Shown here: piece after piece, positions 22,502 to 29,164 of the stretch
Numbering within the stretch: position 1 is the first letter of the stretch
How the letters are laid out: the number at the start of each line of letters is the position of its first letter
IMG/VR virus record: IMGVR_UViG_3300010354_017497
Coordinates: 1-30,552 of that record
From: a virus
Length of the DNA: 30,552 nucleotides
Reading direction: 5' to 3' (one strand)
Translations under genes and position numbers: made by a program
The notes under the pieces: model-generated
Database searches by the model: none
The model's input: only the letters and a program-made list of their open reading frames with translations
Told to the model about the DNA's origin: nothing

Positions 22502-23749
22502 TTAATTTTTTCGCAAAATATTCATGACTACTTGTTGTTCTACAGAATCAAGATACATTGGTTTCCAGTTTTCGTCGTGCCCTATTAGTCTTGATTTAGA
22601 TAATTTTAAGTTTGGGGGAGGAGTTGATGTTTTTCTTTTTCTAGAAAAATATTGAAAATTTTTATCAAACTCGTAGATATATTCTCTTGCTTTTAGTTTA
22701 TGAGTTTTAAAAACATCCAATCCAATTAATTCTTTCAAATTTGAATAAGACCATTGCTGGAATTTGGGAGTAGCTAAAAAAATATTATCAGCATAAAATT
22801 TATGATTTTCTTTTGTAATTCCTTGGTGTTGTTGTCCCAAAATACTATTATGCAAAGGGTATGTACATATTCCTTGCCATTTAAAATTAAAATATGTCCA
22901 CCATATCCAATCAGTAACCGAACTCACGTGATCTGCATGTCCGCTTTCTTCTAATGTTTGACAAATAATATTACAAAACCATTCTCCTATGCCTGGTTGA
23001 GCAAACATGTCTTTTTCAAATGTGGGTTCAAAAACTTGTACCAGCGTTTTAAGATGCTTCTTCCATGGTTCTAAATGTATTTGATTATCTGAAAAAATTT
23101 TATACATACTCCCAGACGGGCCAAATATGCCATCGCCTGGGTCTCCGTGCAATATAAGAGTTTTGTCTAGGAAACTATTGTCAATACGTAAACTTGATGC
23201 ATCTTTAATAGAAATTTTTTTATTTGACGATAAAAATTTAAAATAAAAATCTTGATTATCAGATATGCTATGCATTGTTAGGTAAACTATGAGTAGTTCT
23301 TGATCTGCTTCACTGATATTTTTTAAAAGTGCTGTTAAAACTGTTGTGCTATCAATTCCGCCACTCCACATCACTGCAATCTTTCTGCCGGTATTTTTAG
23401 CGTTATTAATTAATTCTATTGCTCTTTTATCCAACAAATCTGCTAACGAATCGTTTATAAATTTTAAAGGTGGCGAGGCATACAGTGGAGAAGTTTTACA
23501 ACCAAATAAGTTGGTGAAAGTGCCTGTGCGTGCTCTAAAATCTCGAGTGCCGATTAAAATTCTGGGTAGATATAGGTAATTCTGTGAATATTTTGTAAAA
23601 GATTTTATTGTCATTAACAGGTGATCGCACAGCTGATTTAGATACAAGCATTGATTATTTTTTAATGAAAGTAAATATTTTGGTATGTTAAATTTATGCT
23701 TTTCAGCGATATCTCGACATAAAGTTATTATTTCTAAATTATTACTCAT
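22502..23749 (-). CDS. Asparagine-synthetase-type PP-loop ATPase B1
   Basis: A 415-residue paralogue of B2. SGGIDST is at 129-135 and HGDPGDGIFGPSG starts at His201. The shared regions also include L-I-G-x-x-D-x-R-A-R-x-G-T-F-T before the PP-loop, Q-Q-W-S/G-Y-S-N and Y-I-Y-E-F in the C-terminal half. No Ntn glutaminase domain. DNA around the PP-loop is highly similar in the two genes, whereas the N-termini diverge. The ATG overlaps the stop of A1 by 8 nt, indicating translational coupling and probably a paired A1-B1 function. Confidence 0.78.
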   Translation of the reverse strand: MSNNLEIITLCRDIAEKHKFNIPKYLLSLKNNQCLYLNQLCDHLLMTIKSFTKYSQNYLYLPRILIGTRDFRARTGTFTNLFGCKTSPLYASPPLKFINDSLADLLDKRAIELINNAKNTGRKIAVMWSGGIDSTTVLTALLKNISEADQELLIVYLTMHSISDNQDFYFKFLSSNKKISIKDASSLRIDNSFLDKTLILHGDPGDGIFGPSGSMYKIFSDNQIHLEPWKKHLKTLVQVFEPTFEKDMFAQPGIGEWFCNIICQTLEESGHADHVSSVTDWIWWTYFNFKWQGICTYPLHNSILGQQHQGITKENHKFYADNIFLATPKFQQWSYSNLKELIGLDVFKTHKLKAREYIYEFDKNFQYFSRKRKTSTPPPNLKLSKSRLIGHDENWKPMYLDSVEQQVVMNILRKN

Positions 23750-24632
23750 AATATTTTAATAGTTTTTTTAATTCGTCTTTTATTATTTGTCTAATTTTAT
23801 CAATATCATATGTCCTTTGAAATAGTGGATAGTTTTTTTCTGCTTCTGTAATGCATCCTTCTTCCAATATTTTGGAAGAATATTCTTCAAGTATTTCTTT
23901 GATCGATTGAGAAAAATTTATTTCATTCAGGCGTTTATATAGTGTATTATGTAACTGTTGAATAGATCTAACTCTTATTTGTTCGTTATCTTTTTGTTCT
24001 TCTACTATTCTTGAAATAATTGTATCTTCTGGATGACATATATTCATGTGTTTTTTATACTCATCAAACCCAAAATCACAGATTTTTTCTTGTAACGTAA
24101 CAAACTCTAATACATATTCAAAAACACCTTTTAAAATATATAATAACCGACGAATTAAAAATAGTTTTTCTTGTAATTCATTATTAAAAGATTTACTTTT
24201 TGTTTCGTGTTTTATTATATTATCGAGTAAACGATAATGATTTACGTCCATTGAGATGCCTCTTACGGTATGCTCTGTCATTCCAAAAAGAAAACAATTA
24301 TCATTATTAAAATTTTTTTGAATATTGTTTATTCTTTCCCCAATGTTCAAATAAACAGACGCCTTTCCTACATGACCGGCGTGTGCTTGGGTCATACTTT
24401 TGATTTGATATTTTTCTACAGTTTTTTTTGTTTTGTCTAAGAAGGTAAAATAATGATCAATGTTTACGAAATATAAAAATTCGTATTTTAAAGCAATCAG
24501 TTGAACTTTTTTTAATAACTCCGGGTCGCTGTCTATGATGTAGAAACTGTTGCTTCTTTGCTCCAGCAGTCCGTACCTTTCATAAGAAGGATCATGCTGA
24601 CAATGGTAATATAAAGGATGTTGTGTATTCAT
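23742..24632 (-). CDS. Unknown protein A1, paralogue of A2
   Basis: A 296-residue protein without recognised domain. The ATG at 24632 is preferred over a GTG two codons earlier because a late-like GTTAAATA box ends 8 nt before it. The N-terminal ~80 residues match A2 in pattern; the rest is helical and charged. It overlaps B1 by 8 nt. The start codon lies at the foot of a perfect 12-bp hairpin, which could gate translation. As with A2, a role as substrate or partner of the PP-loop enzyme is inferred from coupling only. Confidence 0.7.
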   Translation of the reverse strand: MNTQHPLYYHCQHDPSYERYGLLEQRSNSFYIIDSDPELLKKVQLIALKYEFLYFVNIDHYFTFLDKTKKTVEKYQIKSMTQAHAGHVGKASVYLNIGERINNIQKNFNNDNCFLFGMTEHTVRGISMDVNHYRLLDNIIKHETKSKSFNNELQEKLFLIRRLLYILKGVFEYVLEFVTLQEKICDFGFDEYKKHMNICHPEDTIISRIVEEQKDNEQIRVRSIQQLHNTLYKRLNEINFSQSIKEILEEYSSKILEEGCITEAEKNYPLFQRTYDIDKIRQIIKDELKKLLKYYE

Positions 24633-24660
24633 AGACACGGTATTTAACTACCGTGTCTAT
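24631..24660 (-). promoter_or_regulatory. Perfect 12-bp hairpin covering the A1 start and late-like box
   Basis: ATAGACACGGTA, 6-nt loop, TACCGTGTCTAT. On the minus strand the 3' arm ends within the A1 ATG (24630-24632), and GTTAAATA (24641-24648) spans the loop. It also sits right after the DctP stop, so it may act as terminator, translational gate or operator; there is no T-run. Confidence 0.5.
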
Positions 24661-24673
24661 GTGTATGATTTTT

Positions 24674-25723
24674 TTATGATCTTGCTGCTAGATGAACAAC
24701 TTTTTCATCGATGCCTGCAGATCTTAAGTAAGATGCTTGGTAACATTTTTCAGCTGCTTTTCTAAGTTCGGCAGTTTCTTCATCAGAAATAGAATTAATA
24801 ACTAATCCTTTTTCTTTTGCAGTTGCTTCAATCTTAGCTGCGTCTTCTAATGACCAAATTCTTTCTTGTCTAGAAGTTTCTAAACCAGCTTGAACAAATA
24901 ATTCTTTTTCTGTTGCTGATAAAGAATCCCAAAACGTTTTACCGCAAAGTATTGTTGTCATGAACATACTGTGGTTTGTTTTTAAAACATACTTGCCAGT
25001 GAATCTGATTAAAGTAGTTTCAATTGCACCACCATTAACGTTCATGTCTTGAACATCTCTATCTGTTGCAGTGTAAGTTGTAAGCGTTTTGTCCGCTCCA
25101 GCTACTTTGAACATATATCCAGATGTCATTGTTGTGGTAATAAAGTTTGGTTGATTTTTTAAATCTTCTAAAGATTTAATATCTTTGGTTGCACCAATCA
25201 CTCTGTATCCACCTGAGTAGGTATAGCAAAGTGGTTTGATTCCTGTCTTATCGTGGACCTTGCGAGATATAATTTTTCCCACAGCGCCTTCCACTGTTCT
25301 GGTAACATGGTCGTGGTCTTTGAATAAGAAAGGCATGTCTAACACAGAGATAGTTCTATCTAAGTGAGAACCAACTATGTTGACCTGTGCTTGTGACATG
25401 TGTACTCTTCCATCGTTTAAAATTTCGAATACTTTTGCCCATTTAGCTTTTCTATATTTAAAGTTTGAATCTCGAGATTCAACTGATTCATTGTCGTTTT
25501 CTAGACCTTTAAGTACCGGTGATCTGTCTTTTAAAACTTCTTTTTCTTCAGCTGAGAACATGTCAGGATTTTTTACTAACAGTTCATCCACAGAAGTGTA
25601 AAGTTCTAATTCAAATTTTCCAGGTAACTTTGCGTCTAGTTTTTGCTCAAAACAACGTGCCGCTCTAATGAATAGATCTTGCGGTTCGTGTGTAATAAGC
25701 CATCTTATTTTTTGTTTTGACAT
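24674..25723 (-). CDS. Full-length signal-less TRAP (DctP-type) solute-binding protein
   Basis: A 349-residue DctP-family protein. Domain I: IRWLITHEP, L-F-I-R-A-A-R-C-F, an insertion near 40-85, LDMPFLFKDHDH and Y-S-G-G-Y-R. Domain II: M-F-K-V-A-G-A, a long W-D-S-L-S-A-T-E-K-E-L-F helix and C-terminal helices. The start at MSKQKIRW is supported by AGGAG 6-7 nt upstream; five extra residues are possible from an earlier ATG (25738). There is no signal peptide or lipobox. The invariant domain-II Arg of TRAP binding proteins (K-x-R) seems to be replaced (N-F-I-T-T-T), although it is kept in the split copies. No TRAP membrane subunits are present. Confidence 0.82.
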   Translation of the reverse strand: MSKQKIRWLITHEPQDLFIRAARCFEQKLDAKLPGKFELELYTSVDELLVKNPDMFSAEEKEVLKDRSPVLKGLENDNESVESRDSNFKYRKAKWAKVFEILNDGRVHMSQAQVNIVGSHLDRTISVLDMPFLFKDHDHVTRTVEGAVGKIISRKVHDKTGIKPLCYTYSGGYRVIGATKDIKSLEDLKNQPNFITTTMTSGYMFKVAGADKTLTTYTATDRDVQDMNVNGGAIETTLIRFTGKYVLKTNHSMFMTTILCGKTFWDSLSATEKELFVQAGLETSRQERIWSLEDAAKIEATAKEKGLVINSISDEETAELRKAAEKCYQASYLRSAGIDEKVVHLAARS

Positions 25724-25761
25724 AAAGTCTCCTATCATAGGGTTTTTTGTATATACAAGAG

Positions 25762-25769
25762 TATTTAGT
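25762..25769 (-). promoter_or_regulatory. Late-like box ACTAAATA for the full-length DctP gene
   Basis: Minus-strand ACTAAATA 38 nt before the ATG at 25723, leaving a leader with the AGGAG site. Confidence 0.4.
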
Positions 25770-25862
25770 GATCAGTTAACGTTATAATGGTTATTTTTGG
25801 TAATAATAATGTATTATAGTGCATTAATGGGGTGATAGCTCTGAAACAACGGTATTGTTTAG

Positions 25863-26510
25863 TTAATATTTTACTGTGTGAATTATTATAAAATCTTTGT
25901 GTTTTCTTGTTGGATCTGTTGCTGTCCAGTTGTTTGAGCTGTGTAATAATCTCTTATCAAATGCAACCATGTTTCCATACCTGTATGGAAATACCCCTAA
26001 CAATGCTATCCAATCAATTGGATTTTTTAAAAATTTTTCATTAGGATTGCAGTGACTTAATTTATATTGTTTTGTATGTTTAAATTTGGGAATACTTTTT
26101 TTTGTTTCTTGTTCTAACTTTGTTAATATTGATTCTCTATTTTCTGTTTCTGTAGAAAGATAATCAAACACTAAAGTTTGATCTGTATCTTTATTGTACT
26201 CTAAAAGAGGTATGATACAAGTAACGCCAAACGGTCCACCGTAGCTATCACAATGTAGTTTGTTGGGCTTATACTGTTCTACGTAGGCCGCAAAATTTAT
26301 TTGATGATCGGGCAATAATTGTGAAATTTTTTCTTGTAATTGACTTCTAGCATCGGTGCCTCTCTCGCATCTCCATCGCAAACTATCGGAGTCTTTGTAA
26401 TTAACATCACTGATATTTTGTTTCTCTGTGTTATTTTTAGTTTTTTGCATGTCTTGGTAAAACCATTCTAACTCTGCTTTTGTCCACACATTTTCGAATA
26501 TTTGAAACAT
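25863..26510 (-). CDS. Fe(II)/2OG oxygenase-like protein
   Basis: A 215-residue protein with an H-x-D pair in LHCDSYGG (His86, Asp88), a conserved F-G-V-T-C-I-I-P strand, and a distal LLHSSNNW (His190) followed by an Arg near 202, matching the layout of prolyl-hydroxylase-like 2OG oxygenases common in marine T4-like phages. I choose the ATG at 26510 (MFQIFENVW) because TGTAAATA ends 5 nt before it; an ATG at 26534 would add eight residues. The substrate is unknown. It is divergent from the DUF1445 gene. Confidence 0.7.
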   Translation of the reverse strand: MFQIFENVWTKAELEWFYQDMQKTKNNTEKQNISDVNYKDSDSLRWRCERGTDARSQLQEKISQLLPDHQINFAAYVEQYKPNKLHCDSYGGPFGVTCIIPLLEYNKDTDQTLVFDYLSTETENRESILTKLEQETKKSIPKFKHTKQYKLSHCNPNEKFLKNPIDWIALLGVFPYRYGNMVAFDKRLLHSSNNWTATDPTRKHKDFIIIHTVKY

Positions 26511-26515
26511 ATGAA

Positions 26516-26523
26516 TATTTACA
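26516..26523 (-). promoter_or_regulatory. Late-like box TGTAAATA, 5 nt before ATG
   Basis: Minus-strand TGTAAATA upstream of the oxygenase-like ATG at 26510; it faces the TATAAGTA box of the divergent gene. Confidence 0.3.
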
Positions 26524-26559
26524 GGTGCTGCCAAATTGAAAAAAGTTTTTTATAGTGTT

Positions 26560-26567
26560 TATAAGTA
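26560..26567 (+). promoter_or_regulatory. Late-like box TATAAGTA, 7 nt before ATG
   Basis: Plus-strand TATAAGTA (one mismatch to TATAAATA) ending 7 nt before the DUF1445 ATG at 26575. Confidence 0.45.
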
Positions 26568-26574
26568 TTGGACA

Positions 26575-27363
26575 ATGTTGGATATTCAAGATTCTCATCA
26601 GGCGAGAGAAATTATCAGGGAGGGCAAATATTGTGGATACACCACGGGAGCGGCCAATCAACATGTGCAAGGCAACTTGGTTGTTCTGCCGGCAGAGTAT
26701 GCTTTGGAGTTTGCTGCTTTTTGTCATCGCAATCCCAAACCATGTCCTATCATTGGCATGGGCACACCGGGTGATCCTTTCTTGAATGGCACACTGGGAG
26801 AATTGGATATACGCACAGACATTCCCAAATACAGAGTGTTCCGCCACGGAGAACTAGTGGATGAGCCAATAGATATTGATTCTTATTGGCAGGAGGACCT
26901 TGTGGCTTTTGTGCTGGGTTGCAGCCTAAGTTTTGAATTGCCCTTGTTAGAGGCGGGATTTCGTTTGCCTCATATCGAACAAGGCACCATAGTGCCCATG
27001 TACATCACCAATCAGCAGTGTCGACCCGCTGGACGCTTTTGGGGACCGATGGTAGTGAGCATGCGATCTTTTCCCAAAGATCGAGCAGACGAAGTTATAC
27101 GAATAACTTCTAAATTTCCTTCAGTGCATGGTGGTCCTGTGCATGTGGGGGATCCGGTTGAAATAGGAATAAAAGATTTGTATAAACCCAATTGGGGAGA
27201 ATCTCCAAATCCGTTGCCGGTGGATCATGTGCCCATGTTCTGGGCATGTGGCGTGACTCCTCAGGTAATAATACAGAAAGCAAAACCAAGTTTATGCATT
27301 ACCCATTCTCCGGGCTGCATGCTGATCACTGATCTTTTGAACAGGGACCTTGCCGTTTCTTAA
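26575..27363 (+). CDS. DUF1445 / YcsI family protein (D-glutamate cyclase-like)
   Basis: A 262-residue protein with the whole set of DUF1445 signatures: G-N-L-V-V-L-P (33-39), C-P-I-I near 57-60, D-I-R-T-D-I-P-K-Y-R (78-87), GCSLSFE (115-121), VPMY (140-143), VVSMR (160-164), HGGPVHVGDP (185-194) and FWACGVTPQ (222-230). Length equals that of bacterial members. The related mammalian enzyme DGLUCY converts D-glutamate to 5-oxo-D-proline; bacterial YcsI function is not settled. A phage copy is unexpected. The frame is open to 26536, but the start at 26575 matches family length and follows a late-like box. Confidence 0.87.
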   Translation: MLDIQDSHQAREIIREGKYCGYTTGAANQHVQGNLVVLPAEYALEFAAFCHRNPKPCPIIGMGTPGDPFLNGTLGELDIRTDIPKYRVFRHGELVDEPIDIDSYWQEDLVAFVLGCSLSFELPLLEAGFRLPHIEQGTIVPMYITNQQCRPAGRFWGPMVVSMRSFPKDRADEVIRITSKFPSVHGGPVHVGDPVEIGIKDLYKPNWGESPNPLPVDHVPMFWACGVTPQVIIQKAKPSLCITHSPGCMLITDLLNRDLAVS

Positions 27364-27368
27364 TTTTT

Positions 27369-27755
27369 TTAGCCTATCCAAAAACCGTACTGATCCCCAT
27401 GGGCCCTTATCAGCCTGCCCATCTGATATTCCCATTCTCTCTGCTTGCGGCGTATGCTGCGAGACAGTTTGCGATACTGCTCGGGCCACAGCAACCTGTC
27501 GCTGTCCACTCGCATGGAGATCATGGTGCGATGCTGCTCCGTGGCATAACTCCACAGCTCCCCGCGGTGTGAATAACTCATCTGCACCCAACCATGATAA
27601 CGGCAGCCGGGCTGGCTGTTGAGATTGACCCATCCATCCGGGACTTTATTTTCGCCCACTGTGTGATAGTGATACATGAAGCAGCGCTTGCGATTGCGGA
27701 ACCATTCATGCACGCTGCGTCTGAGATTTTGTTCGTTATAGAATACCCTGGGCAT
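27369..27755 (-). CDS. Hypothetical protein, Arg/Trp/Tyr-rich
   Basis: A 128-residue basic protein starting MPRVFYNEQNLRR, with many Trp, Tyr, Arg and His residues and an EWFRNRKRCFMYHYH stretch near residue 16. The frame extends further upstream to a GTG, but the MPRV start is preferred because GTTAAATA ends 5 nt before it and because the extension overlaps the divergent oxygenase gene. It converges on the DUF1445 gene with a 5-nt gap. No domain is recognised. Confidence 0.6.
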   Translation of the reverse strand: MPRVFYNEQNLRRSVHEWFRNRKRCFMYHYHTVGENKVPDGWVNLNSQPGCRYHGWVQMSYSHRGELWSYATEQHRTMISMRVDSDRLLWPEQYRKLSRSIRRKQREWEYQMGRLIRAHGDQYGFWIG

Positions 27756-27760
27756 GAAAA

Positions 27761-27768
27761 TATTTAAC
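27761..27768 (-). promoter_or_regulatory. Late-like box GTTAAATA, 5 nt before ATG
   Basis: Minus-strand GTTAAATA immediately upstream of the ATG at 27755. Confidence 0.35.
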
Positions 27769-27844
27769 GATCTTGCTGTAATTTTAATATGGCTGCTTAT
27801 GATCGGCGTGCGATCCATGAACATGTTGTACCGAGCAGGGGGCT

Positions 27845-27852
27845 TATAAATA
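27845..27852 (+). promoter_or_regulatory. Consensus T4 late promoter TATAAATA, 9 nt before ATG
   Basis: Exact TATAAATA followed by TTTGCATCT and the ATG at 27862. There is no Shine-Dalgarno between them. Confidence 0.65.
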
Positions 27853-27861
27853 TTTGCATCT

Positions 27862-28413
27862 ATGTGGTATTTTAAAGTGTTAGATCTACCCCCGGTGCCC
27901 GAGCATTTCACTGATGCCATATTGGCACATGGTCCCACCGATATTTTGAGAGATTATCCCGGCTGGACTCATGTGCGAGAAGATGGCAGCATCGTGGTTT
28001 CCGCACGCAATCCCATCTGTGTGGCATCTCCGGAACTGGTGTCGTGGTGCCGAGACAACATCACCCCAGTGTATCGAGACGTGGGCATACGCTATGCGTT
28101 TGGTTCTGCCAATCCCGGAACCGCGGGGGTGCATACCGATCAGACACGCAAGTATGTGCTGCAGTATCTGGTGCGGGATGGTGGCGCCACCCTGACCTAT
28201 TGGCAGGAAGAGGGCTATCCCGTCATGAGAGAACCGCACGCCCGGGTGGGGGACTACAACAAGTTAAGGGTGCTGGATTCCGGCAGACTGGAAGAGGGCC
28301 GCTGGGCCATCCTGGACACACGCATACTGCACAGCGTGGAGGGCCTGACCGGTGACAGGATCAGCGTGCAGATCAGCCTGGATGCTGTGCCGGATCACCT
28401 GGCATTGGATTAA
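27862..28413 (+). CDS. Fe(II)/2OG oxygenase-like protein
   Basis: A 183-residue protein with the iron triad H-x-D in GVHTDQTR (His91, Asp93) and His157 in RILHSVEG, plus Arg166 in G-D-R-I-S-V-Q as likely 2-oxoglutarate ligand. The Y-V-L-Q-Y-L strand and G-G-A-T-L-T-Y-W segment fit small phage 2OG oxygenases. Composition is much richer in G+C than the 20-25 kb region. Expression from the consensus late promoter upstream is likely. Substrate unknown; structural protein or glycan hydroxylation is a possibility. Confidence 0.78.
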   Translation: MWYFKVLDLPPVPEHFTDAILAHGPTDILRDYPGWTHVREDGSIVVSARNPICVASPELVSWCRDNITPVYRDVGIRYAFGSANPGTAGVHTDQTRKYVLQYLVRDGGATLTYWQEEGYPVMREPHARVGDYNKLRVLDSGRLEEGRWAILDTRILHSVEGLTGDRISVQISLDAVPDHLALD

Positions 28414-28438
28414 TTCAAAATTGTCAAGTTGGTTGTGC

Positions 28439-28462
28439 GAGCGTGACCTTGTGGCCACGCTC
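28439..28462. terminator. Hairpin between convergent genes
   Basis: GAGCGTG, 10-nt loop, CACGCTC between the oxygenase-like (+) and small membrane (-) genes. No T-run on either side, so terminator function is tentative. Confidence 0.4.
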
Positions 28463-28476
28463 ATGCATGTGTGTGA

Positions 28477-28641
28477 TTACTTCTTGGCCGGTGCTGCTGG
28501 TGTCGCCGGTGCAGTCACGGCTGGTTTCGCTGCTGGTGCCGCTGCCTTGGGAGCAGGTTTCACCAAATTGTAGGCTATCACGATCGCTGCCACCACCACC
28601 GCGGCAATGATTGCGTTCTTGGTCGTCAACAAACTTTTCAT
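28477..28641 (-). CDS. Small membrane-anchored Ala/Pro/Lys-rich protein
   Basis: A 54-residue protein starting MKSLLTTKNAIIAAVVVAA. One transmembrane segment (about 9-25) is followed by a low-complexity Pro/Ala/Lys/Thr tail, like a TonB-type or periplasm-spanning linker. AAAGGAG (28649-28655) lies 7 nt before this ATG, which rules out the earlier in-frame starts. A strong host-type promoter precedes it. Function unknown; an early membrane protein acting on the host envelope is plausible. Confidence 0.75.
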   Translation of the reverse strand: MKSLLTTKNAIIAAVVVAAIVIAYNLVKPAPKAAAPAAKPAVTAPATPAAPAKK

Positions 28642-28667
28642 TGTGTTTCTCCTTTGTTTGTGTGGAT

Positions 28668-28695
28668 ATTGTAGCACAACTGTGGTGTGTGTCAA
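28668..28695 (-). promoter_or_regulatory. Strong host-type promoter TTGACA-16-TACAAT
   Basis: Minus strand: -35 TTGACA (28690-28695), 16-bp spacer, extended -10 TGCTACAAT (-10 at 28668-28673). It drives the small membrane protein gene. Confidence 0.8.
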
Positions 28696-28729
28696 CCTTT
28701 GGTAATAGTGTGATTGTTGTGGTGTCGTG

Positions 28730-28752
28730 CAGGGCCACTGAGTGCGGCCCTG
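28730..28752 (-). terminator. GC-rich hairpin after the cold-shock gene
   Basis: CAGGGCC, 9-nt loop, GGCCCTG, 12 nt downstream of the csp stop. It is a stable stem without T-run; terminator function is likely from position. Confidence 0.45.
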
Positions 28753-28764
28753 TGTGCGTGCTGG

Positions 28765-28962
28765 TTATTGCACTGCGAGGTTGATGGCCGCTGGACCCTT
28801 TGCTGTGTCCTCTAGGTCAAACATAACCGCGTCGCCCTCGTTGAGCGTGTCCCGGCCCGCTGCCTGGACTGCCGTGATGTGTACGAACACGTCCCGGTCT
28901 TCTGTGGCTATGAATCCAAAACCCTTCTGGGCGTTGAACCATTTTACTGTGCCTTGTGTCAT
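28765..28962 (-). CDS. Cold-shock protein (CspA family)
   Basis: A 65-residue single cold-shock domain. The RNA-binding motifs are intact: RNP1-like KGFGFIA (14-20) and RNP2-like VFVHIT (25-30), with the N-terminal G-T-V-K-W-F-N typical of bacterial Csp. It binds single-stranded RNA/DNA and can act as RNA chaperone or antiterminator. Hosts encode several such proteins; a phage copy driven by a host-type promoter probably acts early on host or phage transcripts. The composition is GC-rich like its neighbours. It is flanked by a promoter and a hairpin, so it is a monocistronic unit. Confidence 0.93.
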   Translation of the reverse strand: MTQGTVKWFNAQKGFGFIATEDRDVFVHITAVQAAGRDTLNEGDAVMFDLEDTAKGPAAINLAVQ

Positions 28963-29090
28963 TGTTGTTCTTTCTTGTTGTTGTTATGTACTGTAATTTC
29001 TTGTGGGGAAAAATAGCTGGCAACTGAGTGTTGCTGCTGGGTTTGTCTCTACTGTCTTTTACCTTACTTTGTTCTTGTTTACTTATGCCA

Positions 29091-29119
29091 AGTGTAGCAC
29101 GGATCCGCGGATCGGTCAA
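29091..29119 (-). promoter_or_regulatory. Host-type promoter for the cold-shock gene
   Basis: Minus strand: -35 TTGACC (29114-29119), 17-bp spacer, extended -10 TGCTACACT (-10 at 29091-29096). The leader to the ATG at 28962 is about 120 nt, long enough for the structured 5' UTR seen in some csp genes. Confidence 0.6.
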
Positions 29120-29142
29120 CCTGAGATAAAATCACTAGTGAC

Positions 29143-29150
29143 AATAAGTA
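29143..29150 (+). promoter_or_regulatory. Late-like box AATAAGTA
   Basis: Plus-strand AATAAGTA, 14 nt before the methyltransferase ATG at 29165. Confidence 0.35.
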
Positions 29151-29164
29151 CACACATTACTCAT

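Noticed and set aside
27862-28464. Several overlapping open frames on both strands in the GC-rich arm
   Set aside because: High G+C keeps many frames open; only the frame with the HTD...LHS oxygenase motifs is supported.
29003-29164. N-terminal extension of the methyltransferase with a hydrophobic stretch resembling a signal peptide
   Set aside because: It overlaps the cold-shock gene promoter region, has no ribosome site, and methyltransferases of this class are not exported.
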